Source of the DNA: CAIWAH01 sp964602595
GTDB taxonomy: Bacteria; Verrucomicrobiota; Verrucomicrobiia; Limisphaerales; UBA9464
Length of the DNA: 64,000 nucleotides
Direction: 5' to 3'
Assembly: GCA_964602595.1 (NCBI GenBank)
Contig: CAZRRO010000010.1
Location: forward strand, 147,114 to 211,113
Shown: positions 25,182 to 34,711 of the stretch, piece by piece
How positions within the stretch are numbered: the stretch's first letter is position 1
Layout: every line of letters begins with the position of its first letter
The notes under the pieces: generated by a model
The model's database searches: none
Seen by the model: the letters and a program-made list of their open reading frames with translations, nothing else
What the model was told of the DNA's origin: nothing
Translations under genes and position numbers: made by a program

Positions 25182-28100
25182 TTACTTCCGCTCCGCCACG
25201 TCCACTCGGACCTCCGCGGAGTTGGCGCGGATCTCGGGTACATACATGGCCTGGGCGATGACGGGCAACGCGTGGAATCTGCCCGGCGTCTCAGCGCGGT
25301 AGCTGTAGCGCAGTTCCCAGTAGCCCTGCGGCAGGCGGCTCACGAAGAACGCGGCGTTGCGGTCGCGCCACTCGGGACAGACGCCTTCGCTGCGGCCGGT
25401 GAATTCATTGCGCGCGCCCGGATCGCCGGCCGCGACGCCGGCTTTGGACGGCTGGAGTTCCTCCAGCGCCAGCCAGCCGCCGCTGCGGATTTCGGTCGCC
25501 TCGAACCCTGCCGGCTTCAAGTCTTCGAAGAGCAGGTATTCGTAGTCGTTTTTCGTCTCGACGGTCAGCACGACCTCGATGCGTTCGCCGGAGCGGACGG
25601 TGTCGCCGTCGTTCAAGGGTTCGCGACGTTCGGCGATGCCCTTCAGCAGCGTGGGCGTGGGCACGAGCTTGGAATAACTGCGGCGCACGAACAGTTCGTT
25701 GCCGGCTGGGCTGACGGGTTCTTCCTGGCTGAAGAATTGGGCGTTCACGGCGAAGTAGATCGGTGCCGTGCCGCCGCGGCGGACGATGCGGACCTCGTTG
25801 GCTTCGCGCAGGAATTTCTCGTCCACGGTGAACACGCTGGGCGCCCGGACGATGTCCGCCGCCGTCACCTTGGCGCGGGCCAAGGACTGGTTATTGACGG
25901 TCACCTCGTATTCCAGCTCCGACTTCAGTTCGCCGGTGGCGCGCAGGTAATCGTTGAGCGCGAGGATCACCAGCGCGGTGTCACGGGTATTGCTCCACTG
26001 GGCGCCACGACGGTTCTTCAACAACCAGTTGGCAGCGGGTTCCACGAGTTCGTTCTTGGGATCAATCGCCAGCAGCGCGCGCAGGACGAACGCGGTGGTT
26101 TCGACGCCACCTTCCTGCCAGCGCCACCAACCGTCGGCTTTGCCCCAATGCGCCGTGGCCGGCGCGGTGGATAGTGGATTGTTGGGGGTGGATAGCAGGA
26201 CCGAAGCGTCAGGCTTGTCGTCGCGGATCACGCCGTTGGCCAGATTCCGGACGAGCACGGCGGACTTCTCGGTGTCGCCGTAGGCGTGGACGGACAGGGC
26301 GAGCAGGGCGCGGCCGTAGGGCGTGAGGTCGTCGCGTTTGGCCCAAAGGTTTACGATGGCCTGCTTCGCTTCGTCGGTCGGCGTCTGGACCGCGGTGAAG
26401 CCAGTGGCTAGCGCGTGGAGTTCCCAGACCTGGAGCGAGGGATCGCCTTCTGCCTCGACGAGGTGAACGCGCAGCCATTCGAGGCCGCGCGCCAGAAGGC
26501 CGCCTTCGACATCCACGCCGGCCTGTTGCGCGAGCTTGAGGCCCCAGACGACGTAGGCGGTCATCCACGGATCGCTGGCGCCTTCCTGCCACCAACCCCA
26601 GCCGCCGTCGACGTGCTGGAAGTCGGCGAGACGCTTGAGGCCAGCAGCGGTCATTTCGTCGAGCTTGAGCAGGTCTTTCTTGGCTCCGAGGGCAGGGGAG
26701 AGTTGCCCGGCGGCGTTGGTGCTGATCCGGCCGAAGGCGCGGGCCATCGCCGTCTCGGCGTCGAGACCAACTTGGCGGAGCGTCTGGCGCACGATGACAG
26801 CGGGCAGGAAGCGGCTGAGCGTTTGCTCGGTGCAGCCATAGGGGTAATCGGCAAGATACGGCAGCGCGTCGAGCATGGTGACGGCCAGGCTCGGCGTGAC
26901 GGACACGGTGAACTGCGTGGTGCCCGGTTTTCGCGCGGGCAGGTCCAGCTTCACGGTCACATCGCCGGTCGTGGCCTTGCCGGAGCGGGCGAGGAGCTTG
27001 TCGAGGCCGTGGGCGTAAACGGGCAGGGTTCGCTCCATGGCATCGGCGAGTTTCCCGGAAGCGGCCTGGACGGTGAACTGGGCATTGCCGGCCTGCTGGG
27101 CGGAGATGGCCCAATTGACGCGGATCTCGCCATTCGCCGGCACGTTTACGGGACCGCGCTCCTCCTTCACGAACTCGCCGTTCACGTAGCCGCCCGTGAT
27201 GACCGCCCCGGTCACGGTGAGTTTGGGCGTGAGCGTGAGGGGCTCCGAGGTGTTGTTGTTCAGCACGGCCGAGACGGCGGCGAGATCGCCCACGGTTAGG
27301 AAACGCGGCGTCTGCAGGCGCACGATGAGCGGTTGGCGCGTGACGGTGTTGGTCTTGCCCCAGCCGAACTGGTTCGCCGTCGTCGCGGCGCGCGCGGTGG
27401 CCTGCCAGCGGGTAAGCGACTCGGGATATTTCACGGCGACGCGGGCGGTGCCGTCGGTGCCGGTCTTCACGTCAGGCTGCCACAGGGCGGTCGCGCGGAA
27501 GTCGGAACGGACGATGATTGGCGCAGGGGCGTCGCCTCCAGCCGACTTAGCGGTGGCGGCTTCGCCGACAGCCAAACTGTCGGCGGCCATCATCGGCGCC
27601 GCGGGGAGGGCCATGGCCGATTCAAGTCGACCGAGGCTGCGGCTGCGGCCGCCCATGCCGGCGGGGGCTAGCCCGTAGCGCCGGGCGAGCACTGGATCCA
27701 TGCCGATGCGCGGAATCGGGGTTGCGTTTTTTTGCATGCCCGGCCCGCCGGCGCCTTCCTGATCTTCCCTGAGTTCGTTTTGGACCTCCATGAAACGCTC
27801 ATCCAGGTAGTCGCCCGCCTTGCCCTTCACGAGCCGGACAAACGGACGCTGGTTGAACGAGCTGCCGAGCTGGAACTGACGGCCGCGTTTCTCGCTGAAG
27901 AAGTGCTGACGGGGATCGCCGGCGTAGTCGGCCTGAATGTAGAAGACGCTTTCGTCGGTGAGCGACAGGGCGACTTCGGCGGAAACGGGTTTGCCCTCGT
28001 GGTCGAGGGTGCGGACGAGCAGCGAACCGTCGTCACGCGGTTGGTATTGGGCGCGGTTGGGAGTGACCTCGACGGTCAGGAAGTTCTTTGTGGGCGGCAC

Positions 28101-31100
28101 GACGACTTCGCGGACGGCTTCCTGCACCTGCCGGTCCCACACCGACGCGGCGGCGAGGTGGATGTTCGGGACGTGGCGTTCTTCCAGGGCGAGTTCGATG
28201 AGCTTGGTCGAGCCGAGCATCTGGAAAACCTGCACCTGGTCGAGCGCGCCGCCTTCGACGGTGAAGAGCACATGCCGGCCCGACTCCGGCGCGACGAGCA
28301 GCACGGGCGCCTTTTGGCCGACGCGGAAGGTGTCGGCGTCCACGATGAGTTCGAGGCCGCCGGGATGGTAACCGAGTTCCTGCGTGTTGGCGGTAGTGGC
28401 CCAGACGGTTGCTTCGGCGGTGATGGGTGGCTCGTAGGCGAGGGCGTTGGTCGTGGCACCGGCAAAGGGATTGCCCGGACTGCTCCAGGCGAAGCGGTAA
28501 AAGCCTTCCTTCGCCGGCGTGAAGACGAGTTCGCCGACGCCGTTGGTGGCGAGCGTGACGGTGTTCGTGGCGATGAACTCGTGTTCGTAGCCGCTGAACT
28601 TCAGCGTCCAATCCTTCATGCCGGGCGCCGGTTTCGGCGGCCAGATAGCGGACTGGATGCGGGCGCGCTTGAGGTCGTCGCCCTTCACTTCCTTGCCGTA
28701 GCTGTCGAGCCAGATTTCCCACCAGTAGTCGCGCGTGATCTTCACCGTGCCGGTGACGGCGACGGGTTGGTCATTGGCGTCCTTGGCGGTGAACTCGACG
28801 CGGACCTTGTCGCCGGGCCGCGGCACGTTGTTCGCCGGGCGGGCATTGACGGAGTAGCGCTGGCGCGTCACCCGCAAGTTGCCTTGGCCGACGATTTCGC
28901 GGCGCGAGGCGTCGGTGACCCGGGCTTCGATGCGGAACTCCAGGTCGCCGCCGTTTGGATCGGTTTCCAGTGTCAGTGTCGCGCGGCCCGTGGCGTCAGT
29001 AGTGAGCTTCTCCCGGCGGATTTCGTTGGCGCCGTAGTCGCCGCGCCAGCGGGCGCCGCCAGCCGCCTCGGAGTTGAACAGCCACGGGAAGTCCCGCGGC
29101 ACCGGCCAGAACCACGAGAAGCCGGCCTGCCGCACGACGAGTTCGACGGTGGCGTTGGCGACGGGGCCGCCGAAATAGTAGGCGGCCTGGACGGCGATCT
29201 CGACGGGTTCGCCGAGGCGGAACGTCTTCCGGCGCGTTGTGCCATCGGCGAGCTTCTCCTCGGGCAACTGCACCTTCACCTCGAACTCGGGCAGCTTGTA
29301 TTCCTCCAGCCGGAAGAGCGTGGCGGCGCCGATGGGCTCGTTGGGTTTGTCGGCGAGGGCGAGCGTGAGGTGGTATTCGCCGAGCGGACGGTTGGTGGGC
29401 ACGCTGAGTTCGCCCCACGCGGAGCCGAATGCATTCAACGGGACTACACCGTTGGTGAGTTCGGCGCCCTGCGGATCGTTGATGCTGAACTTCACCTTAG
29501 CGCCGCCGGGCGTGCGGTAGGCGTTGTCTGCGAACTGGCGCGCGGTGAACTTCCAATGCACCGGGTCGCCGGGACGATAGGCCGGCCGATCCGTGAAGGC
29601 GTAAATCTGCCAGCCGTCGGGACGCGCATACCACGCATTGGCCCACGACTGACAGAACGCTTGCCGCTCACCGAGCTTGGCCGCGACGAAGAGATCGCCG
29701 TTGCGGCCCTGGAGATCGAACTGGGCGAGTCCGTTGGCGTCGGCGGATTTCTCGGCGCTGAGCCACTTCTGCTGGCCGCTCCCGTCGCCGTAGTGCAGCC
29801 AGAGTTTCACCTGCGCTTCGGCGATGTGCTTGCCCGTGGTGGCGTCCACGAACCACGCGAGCGTGGTCTTGCCGCTGGTCTTCAGGACCAGCGTCGCGTC
29901 GGAGACGAGGATCAGTTCTCGTGCGGTGAGTTCGCCCGCGCGGGCTTCGAGCAGGTAGGCGCCGGCCGAGAGCTTTTCGGGCAGGCGAATCGTTTTGGAG
30001 CGCTGGGCGTGATCGCCGGTGTCGCCGGTGTCTTCTTTCCAGGAACGAACCGCCCTGGCGGAACCTCGGTCCAACTGCTGGAGCCATTGTTGGGTATGCT
30101 GCTTGGGGTCGGTGAAACGGACGTCGCGGGTTACATCCACGGGCGTGATCGTGAGGTCCACTGACTTCAAGTTGCGGGTCTGGAGAAAGAACTGGTTCTC
30201 GGAGCCGGGCAGGTAGATCTGGTCCTCATTGACGTGGAGCGAAGGCGAGGTGATTTCGCGGATGCGTTGTTGGGCCGAAGCAAACCAGCGACTTTGGCCG
30301 GCTTTGAACTCTTCGACGAAGCGACGGTAAACGTCCAAGGCCCGGGCAAGGTCGGGTTCACGGTTCCAGCCGCCTTCAGGCTGAATGACGAGTTTACCGG
30401 CCTGCTCCAGCCACTGGCCGTAGCGGAACAAGGCATCGTCATACCAGTCGGTCGCCTTGCTGGGGGCGAGGGCGGCCTTGAAGTCGTCCTCGACCAGTTG
30501 CTGGGTGGGGTCGAGTCCGCCGCCCATCTGCTGCATGGTGACGGCGCGGGAGTAACGGGCGCGGGCGAGGTCGTTGGGATCGGTGGCAATGCGGACGCAG
30601 TTGTTCAGCACGTCCAGCGGGATGGCGCCCCATTGCACACGCGCCCACGGCCAGTTGGCCTGCGGTTTCTGCCAGCGCCAGACCAAGTTCAGGTAACGCC
30701 GCCGGGCCAGTTCCACATCGGCTTGGCCGGCCCACCAGTCGAGCGCGAGCTGGTAACGGGTGTTCACCCAGTTGCCGTCGTCACCGCGACGGGAATGGAG
30801 TTCACCCAATGATTGCTGCACCTCGGCCCAGATCTGGTCGCGTTCCACGGGCGGGGCTTCCTGCGGCCCGAGTTGGTCCAACGCACGGATGGCCTGTTCG
30901 GTCGCCTCATTGCGAAGCTGGTTGGCCTGTGCCCGCCACAGCGTGTCGGCGAGGCGGAAGGCAACCCAGCGACGGTCGGCGGCGGCCAGCGAGTTGGTGT
31001 CGGCGCGCAGGTAGGCGTTCCGGGCCTGGGCGTAGGAACCTTCGGCGAAGAGACGCTCACCCTCCTGCCGGACGGTGACGAAGTCGGCGGCCGTCGCGCG

Positions 31101-31151
31101 GACGAGGAACAGTAAGAGGCAGAACGGCAGGAGCAGGCGGGGCGGAGTCAT
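25182..31151 (-). CDS. Alpha-2-macroglobulin family protein with thioester motif
   Basis: A 1989-residue exported protein: signal peptide (MTPPRLLLPFCLLLFLVRATAA; no lipobox cysteine), a helical TPR-like N-terminal part (about 25-300), several macroglobulin (MG2-type) domains (about 300-1150), the conserved A2M core (FRATALWQPDVKTGTDGTA at about 1225), the thioester motif YGCTEQ (Cys1440) and the alpha-helical thioester domain (HVDGGWGWWQEGASDPW). Bacterial members are thought to trap foreign proteases in the periplasm. They are often next to pbpC and lipid-anchored; neither is true here. A disordered linker contains MDPVLARRYGLAP (residues 1151-1163), also found in the ABC permease at 57940. 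The start at 31151 begins the signal peptide; ATG at 31193 is an alternative. Confidence 0.9.
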   Translation of the reverse strand: MTPPRLLLPFCLLLFLVRATAADFVTVRQEGERLFAEGSYAQARNAYLRADTNSLAAADRRWVAFRLADTLWRAQANQLRNEATEQAIRALDQLGPQEAPPVERDQIWAEVQQSLGELHSRRGDDGNWVNTRYQLALDWWAGQADVELARRRYLNLVWRWQKPQANWPWARVQWGAIPLDVLNNCVRIATDPNDLARARYSRAVTMQQMGGGLDPTQQLVEDDFKAALAPSKATDWYDDALFRYGQWLEQAGKLVIQPEGGWNREPDLARALDVYRRFVEEFKAGQSRWFASAQQRIREITSPSLHVNEDQIYLPGSENQFFLQTRNLKSVDLTITPVDVTRDVRFTDPKQHTQQWLQQLDRGSARAVRSWKEDTGDTGDHAQRSKTIRLPEKLSAGAYLLEARAGELTARELILVSDATLVLKTSGKTTLAWFVDATTGKHIAEAQVKLWLHYGDGSGQQKWLSAEKSADANGLAQFDLQGRNGDLFVAAKLGERQAFCQSWANAWYARPDGWQIYAFTDRPAYRPGDPVHWKFTARQFADNAYRTPGGAKVKFSINDPQGAELTNGVVPLNAFGSAWGELSVPTNRPLGEYHLTLALADKPNEPIGAATLFRLEEYKLPEFEVKVQLPEEKLADGTTRRKTFRLGEPVEIAVQAAYYFGGPVANATVELVVRQAGFSWFWPVPRDFPWLFNSEAAGGARWRGDYGANEIRREKLTTDATGRATLTLETDPNGGDLEFRIEARVTDASRREIVGQGNLRVTRQRYSVNARPANNVPRPGDKVRVEFTAKDANDQPVAVTGTVKITRDYWWEIWLDSYGKEVKGDDLKRARIQSAIWPPKPAPGMKDWTLKFSGYEHEFIATNTVTLATNGVGELVFTPAKEGFYRFAWSSPGNPFAGATTNALAYEPPITAEATVWATTANTQELGYHPGGLELIVDADTFRVGQKAPVLLVAPESGRHVLFTVEGGALDQVQVFQMLGSTKLIELALEERHVPNIHLAAASVWDRQVQEAVREVVVPPTKNFLTVEVTPNRAQYQPRDDGSLLVRTLDHEGKPVSAEVALSLTDESVFYIQADYAGDPRQHFFSEKRGRQFQLGSSFNQRPFVRLVKGKAGDYLDERFMEVQNELREDQEGAGGPGMQKNATPIPRIGMDPVLARRYGLAPAGMGGRSRSLGRLESAMALPAAPMMAADSLAVGEAATAKSAGGDAPAPIIVRSDFRATALWQPDVKTGTDGTARVAVKYPESLTRWQATARAATTANQFGWGKTNTVTRQPLIVRLQTPRFLTVGDLAAVSAVLNNNTSEPLTLTPKLTVTGAVITGGYVNGEFVKEERGPVNVPANGEIRVNWAISAQQAGNAQFTVQAASGKLADAMERTLPVYAHGLDKLLARSGKATTGDVTVKLDLPARKPGTTQFTVSVTPSLAVTMLDALPYLADYPYGCTEQTLSRFLPAVIVRQTLRQVGLDAETAMARAFGRISTNAAGQLSPALGAKKDLLKLDEMTAAGLKRLADFQHVDGGWGWWQEGASDPWMTAYVVWGLKLAQQAGVDVEGGLLARGLEWLRVHLVEAEGDPSLQVWELHALATGFTAVQTPTDEAKQAIVNLWAKRDDLTPYGRALLALSVHAYGDTEKSAVLVRNLANGVIRDDKPDASVLLSTPNNPLSTAPATAHWGKADGWWRWQEGGVETTAFVLRALLAIDPKNELVEPAANWLLKNRRGAQWSNTRDTALVILALNDYLRATGELKSELEYEVTVNNQSLARAKVTAADIVRAPSVFTVDEKFLREANEVRIVRRGGTAPIYFAVNAQFFSQEEPVSPAGNELFVRRSYSKLVPTPTLLKGIAERREPLNDGDTVRSGERIEVVLTVETKNDYEYLLFEDLKPAGFEATEIRSGGWLALEELQPSKAGVAAGDPGARNEFTGRSEGVCPEWRDRNAAFFVSRLPQGYWELRYSYRAETPGRFHALPVIAQAMYVPEIRANSAEVRVDVAERK

Positions 31152-31397
31152 GGGAAACCGGAGGTTCGACGGACGGAATAGGGGCACGTTCATGGGCGCT
31201 TGCCGAGCGGGAACACGCCCCGGCAAGAGGATGACGCTTGGGCCGGGGATTTCTTAGCGGAAATCTTGGGCGACAATGAGCAGAACCAGATTCCGGAGCG
31301 CAGGACTCCAGCCCTTCGCTCCCAACGCATCATGCTGCCAGCCGAAACCAGAATCAGCCTCCTGACGTCGGCTGCTACGACCGACCAAAGCCGATCG
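31152..31397. other. Intergenic region with a GGAGCG inverted repeat
   Basis: The 246 bases upstream of the alpha-2-macroglobulin gene. GGAGCG at 31295-31300 pairs with CGCTCC at 31317-31322. The left arm and its continuation (GGAGCGCAGGACTCC) resemble the left arm of the element at 55615 (GGAGCGCGGGTCTCC). No clear promoter seen. Confidence 0.35.
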
Positions 31398-32213
31398 TCA
31401 TCGAAACCATTGCCGGAAGCTGGCCATCGTCTGGCGGGCGGCGGTGGCGGCGTCGGGCAGGGGGAGCACTTCGGCGGAGACGTAGCCGGCGTATCCGATG
31501 TCCTTCAGGGCGGTGGTGATGGGGGCGATGTCGGTGTGCCCGAGGCCGATGGCGCGGCGGTTCGAGTCGGCGAAGTGGACGTGCCCGAGGCGTGGGCCGG
31601 TGAGGCGTAGCGCGGCGGCGATGTCGGCCTCCTCGAGGTTCATGTGAAACAGGTCGCAGAGCAGTTTCACGTTCTTGGTCCGCAGCGTGTCGAGGAAGGC
31701 CAACGTCTCGGCGACGGTGTTGAAGAGGTTCGACTCGTAGCGGTTGAGCGGTTCGAGCAGCAGCGTCGATTCGAGCGCGTGGGCGCGGGGACCGAGTTGG
31801 TCGAGTTCCTCCCGCAGCCAGGCCAGCGCCTGTTCTCGGGAGACATCGCCGCCCCAACGTCCCTGCATGGAGCCGATGATGGCGGGTGCGCCAAATCCGC
31901 CGGCGAAATCAATGACCGCGCCGATGAAGTCGCGGGCGCACATGCGGACGTGCGGATCGGGATCGGTGAGGGTGAGCTTGCGGCGGACCCAGCCGGCGCC
32001 GGTGCCCACCGCGGCGAGTTGGAGTCCGTGCGCGCGGAGCTGGTTGCGGAGCGCGAGTCCGTCGAGGTCGTCGGCGTGCGGCGGGAAGATTTCCACGGCG
32101 TCAAAGCCGTGTTCCTTGGCTTTGGCGAGGCCGGCTTCGAGGCCGTCGTGGAACACGAACGGGCCGGAGCGCGATTCGGGGACGAGGCAGATGGTGATGG
32201 CGGAGCGGATCAT
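31398..32213 (-). CDS. Sugar phosphate isomerase/epimerase-like TIM barrel protein
   Basis: A 271-residue cytoplasmic protein of the xylose-isomerase-like (AP endonuclease 2) TIM-barrel superfamily. The expected metal-binding tetrad is visible: E154 (LLLEPLNRYESN), D187 (LLCDLFHMNLEEAD), H213 (GHVHFADSNRR) and E248 (YVSAEVLPLPD). This places it with hydroxypyruvate isomerase, tagatose 3-epimerase or inosose-type enzymes; the substrate cannot be read from sequence. It lies in a minus-strand run with a small conserved gene 48 bases upstream. No sugar transporter or kinase is adjacent. Confidence 0.85.
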   Translation of the reverse strand: MIRSAITICLVPESRSGPFVFHDGLEAGLAKAKEHGFDAVEIFPPHADDLDGLALRNQLRAHGLQLAAVGTGAGWVRRKLTLTDPDPHVRMCARDFIGAVIDFAGGFGAPAIIGSMQGRWGGDVSREQALAWLREELDQLGPRAHALESTLLLEPLNRYESNLFNTVAETLAFLDTLRTKNVKLLCDLFHMNLEEADIAAALRLTGPRLGHVHFADSNRRAIGLGHTDIAPITTALKDIGYAGYVSAEVLPLPDAATAARQTMASFRQWFR

Positions 32214-32261
32214 GGGCGAAACACGGAACCATTATTGGGTATCGGACGGCGGAGGCGAAAG

Positions 32262-32522
32262 CTACCCGCGACGTGGGTGGAGATCCTTGGGAAAGTCGGA
32301 GAAGCGCTGAAAGTCGGCGTCGGATTTCTCGCCCACGTGAGCGCGGCTGTTCCAAGCCCGGTTTAGGTGAGAATAGATGTGGGCGAGTTGGATGCCGAAC
32401 TCGGTTTCGTCGAAGTCGGGATCATTCGTGGCGGCGAGGAGCTCGACCAAGTGCTCACGGGCGTCTTCCAGCTCAAACGAAAGCAGCGCCCACTCAACGA
32501 GGTTCTTTTCGCGATTGATCAT
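32262..32522 (-). CDS. Small conserved hypothetical protein
   Basis: An 86-residue soluble, acidic, helical protein starting MINREKNLVEWALLSFELED. The ATG at 32522 is preferred over an in-frame GTG two codons earlier. There is no signal peptide and no cysteine. Codon positions are protein-like and the gene sits in line with neighbours on the same strand, which supports reality despite its size. The sequence looks familiar as a small conserved bacterial protein, but I cannot name a function. Confidence 0.6.
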   Translation of the reverse strand: MINREKNLVEWALLSFELEDAREHLVELLAATNDPDFDETEFGIQLAHIYSHLNRAWNSRAHVGEKSDADFQRFSDFPKDLHPRRG

Positions 32523-32662
32523 AGTCACAGCGGCTCAGGATCAGCTCCGCCTCAACGTTTCGCCCCTTCAGGGCTGGACCTGATTGAAACATGCAAACCC
32601 AGGGCGTTGCCCTTGGCTGTCTTGTGCCGCTCCGTTGGAGCTGAAGCCCGCACGGCGTTTCC

Positions 32663-33772
32663 CTACTTCAGCTTCTCCGGGTTCAGCGGTTGCAGGTCCT
32701 TCGGCAGGAACTTGCCGTCGCGGCGGATGCACTCGCCGTCGAACCACACTTCGCCGCCGCCCCATTCGGGACGCTGGATGAGCACCATGTCCCAGTGGAC
32801 GGCGGAGCGGTTGCCGTTGTCGCAGTCCTCGTAGGCCTGGCCGGGCGTGAAGTGGAGCGAGCCGGCGATCTTCTCGTCGAAGAGGATGTCGCACATCGGG
32901 TTCATGATGTGCGGATGGAAGCCCAGGCTGAATTCGCCGATGTAGCGGGCGCCGGCGTCGGTATCGAGGATCTCGTTGAGCTTCTTCTCGTTCGAGCCGG
33001 TGGCCTTCACGATCTTGCCTTCCTTGAACTCGAGCCGGATGCCCTCGAACTTGGTGCCGGCGTAGATCGTGGGGGTATTGAACTGGATGACACCATTCAC
33101 GGAATCCTTCACCGGGCAGGAGAAGACCTCGCCGTCTGGGATGTTGCGGAGGCCTTCGCAGGGGCGCGCGCCGATGCCCTTGATGCTGAAGCTGAGGTCC
33201 GTGCCGGGCGCGACGAGCCGGACCTTGTCGGCAGCCTTCATGCGTTTGGTCAGCGGTTCCATCGCCTTGGCCATCTTGCGATAGTCCATGGTGCAGACGT
33301 TGAAGTAGAAGTCCTCGAACGCCTCGGTGCTCATGTTGGCGGCCTGGGCCATGGACGGCGTGGGCCAGCGGAGGACGCACCATTTGGTCTTGTTGACCCG
33401 GTAGTCGAGGACCGGGCGGAGCGTCTTGGAATACTGCTGGAGACGGTCGCTGGGCACGTCGCTGGACTCGGAGGCGTTGTGGGCGCCGCGGATGGCGACG
33501 TAGGCCTGCACCTTCTTCATGCGGGCCAGTTCGATGCCCTTCACCAGGCCCGCGTAATTCTCGTCGGAACCGCGGAGCAGTTCGCGGGTGACGCGGGAGT
33601 GCCGGCACTCGACCAGTGGCGTCGCCTTGGCGGCGCGGACGGCGCGGATCAGCGCGACGGTCATCTCGTCGGGCACATCCACCATGTCGAGCAGGATGAG
33701 TTCTCCCGGCTGGAGGTCGCAGGAGTAGTTGATGAGCAAGTCGGCGAGTTTTGCGTAGCGCGGATCGGCCAT
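32663..33772 (-). CDS. M29-family aminopeptidase (AmpS/AmpT-like)
   Basis: A 369-residue cytoplasmic metallopeptidase starting MADPRYAKLADLLINYSCDL. The metal-site motifs of family M29 are in order near the C-terminus: RYIGEFSLGFHP, GSLHFTPGQAYEDC and SAVHWDMVLIQRP, with the Glu, His and Asp ligands present. These enzymes remove N-terminal residues from peptides using two Co2+ or Zn2+ ions. The ATG at 33772 is chosen because the frame before it (open to 33922) is Pro/Gly-rich and overlaps intergenic sequence. It lies downstream of the TPR gene on the same strand. Confidence 0.88.
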   Translation of the reverse strand: MADPRYAKLADLLINYSCDLQPGELILLDMVDVPDEMTVALIRAVRAAKATPLVECRHSRVTRELLRGSDENYAGLVKGIELARMKKVQAYVAIRGAHNASESSDVPSDRLQQYSKTLRPVLDYRVNKTKWCVLRWPTPSMAQAANMSTEAFEDFYFNVCTMDYRKMAKAMEPLTKRMKAADKVRLVAPGTDLSFSIKGIGARPCEGLRNIPDGEVFSCPVKDSVNGVIQFNTPTIYAGTKFEGIRLEFKEGKIVKATGSNEKKLNEILDTDAGARYIGEFSLGFHPHIMNPMCDILFDEKIAGSLHFTPGQAYEDCDNGNRSAVHWDMVLIQRPEWGGGEVWFDGECIRRDGKFLPKDLQPLNPEKLK

Positions 33773-33852
33773 AAAAGTGGGCCGAAGGTAGGCGGGGGGC
33801 GCCGCGGGGTCGAGCGGCTTTGGGGTGCCGGATTCCGGGGCGGGAAACGAAC

Positions 33853-34629
33853 CTATTTCTCCGCCAACTTTTCCCGGAGGACGGCCAGCCGCGAATTCCA
33901 GTCCGCCCAGTCGCCGGCCCAATCAGGGCCGACGTAGAGTTCCTGGGCCTTGGTCCAGGCGGCCTCCGCGGTGGCGAGATGGCGGCGGGCTTCGTCGCGT
34001 TTCTTCCACCGCAGGCAGGCTTCGGCGAAGGCTAGGGGATGTTCCGGCCGGTGCGGCGCGCGGCTGAGCGCCTGCTCGAAGTGGTGCCGGGCCTTGTCGT
34101 TGTTGCCGACGCTCAGGGGCCAGCCAGGGGCGTTGAGATACAGATAGCCGAGCGAACGGTCCGGTCCGGCGTCACCCACGGCGGGGTCCAGTGCGCGCGC
34201 GGTGAGCAGGTGGGTTTCCATTTCCCGAACGAGCTTGAGCGCGCTCATGCCGCGGGTGCTGGCCAACTGCCCGAGGTGCAGCCCAAGGTAGTATTCGAGG
34301 CCGGCCGACTGCGGGTGCAGGCGAAGGCCGGCGCGGGCCGTGGCGATGCCTTCCTCAGCAAGCTTGGCCTTGGCGCCGGAGTTGGTCGCCGACTTCGTGG
34401 CCTCGAAGGTCAGCCGGGCCAACGCGACCGAGTGAAGGAGATTGGTGGGCGCCGCCGCCAGTTCACGGCGGGCGGCGATCAGTGGCTCCGCGGTCGGGAC
34501 CGACGGGGGCGTTTCAGCGAGCAATCGGGAGCTTCCCATCAGGGCCAGCCACGCCCAAACGGCAACCCAACCCAGCAGGCGGCGGCGAAGTATTTCGCCC
34601 TTCGTCGGAAAATCGGCTTGCCCAGTCAT
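33853..34629 (-). CDS. Exported TPR-like protein
   Basis: A 258-residue protein with a hydrophobic N-terminal export signal (LLGWVAVWAWLALMGSSRLLA) followed by helical TPR-like repeats (ALARLTFEATKSATNSG, LEYYLGLHLGQLASTRG, ARHHFEQALSRAPHRPEHPL, LRWKKRDEARRHLATAEAAW). The repeats with LYLNAPGWPLSVGN resemble the TRAP-transporter-associated T-component fold, but no transporter genes are nearby. The ATG at 34629 is preferred; the frame is open to 34662. It is divergent from infC, with only 82 bases between the starts. Confidence 0.65.
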   Translation of the reverse strand: MTGQADFPTKGEILRRRLLGWVAVWAWLALMGSSRLLAETPPSVPTAEPLIAARRELAAAPTNLLHSVALARLTFEATKSATNSGAKAKLAEEGIATARAGLRLHPQSAGLEYYLGLHLGQLASTRGMSALKLVREMETHLLTARALDPAVGDAGPDRSLGYLYLNAPGWPLSVGNNDKARHHFEQALSRAPHRPEHPLAFAEACLRWKKRDEARRHLATAEAAWTKAQELYVGPDWAGDWADWNSRLAVLREKLAEK

Positions 34630-34699
34630 CGTGGACGTCACTATACCGTCGCGGTCTGTCACTGACAGTAATGGTTTCCATCACGCTTCAACTTCAACC

Positions 34700-34707
34700 G
34701 GAGAGGG
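34700..34707 (+). promoter_or_regulatory. Shine-Dalgarno sequence deciding the infC start
   Basis: GGAGAGGG lies 4 bases before the TTG at 34712. Because most genes here lack such a site, it is good evidence for the non-ATG start. Confidence 0.6.
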
Positions 34708-34711
34708 TCTC

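Noticed and set aside
27732..30164. 810-codon open frame on the plus strand
   Set aside because: Antisense to the alpha-2-macroglobulin gene; no start signal or recognisable domain.
34442..34711. Upstream extension of IF-3
   Set aside because: It overlaps the TPR gene on the opposite strand, lacks IF-3 similarity, and the Shine-Dalgarno sequence supports TTG at 34712.
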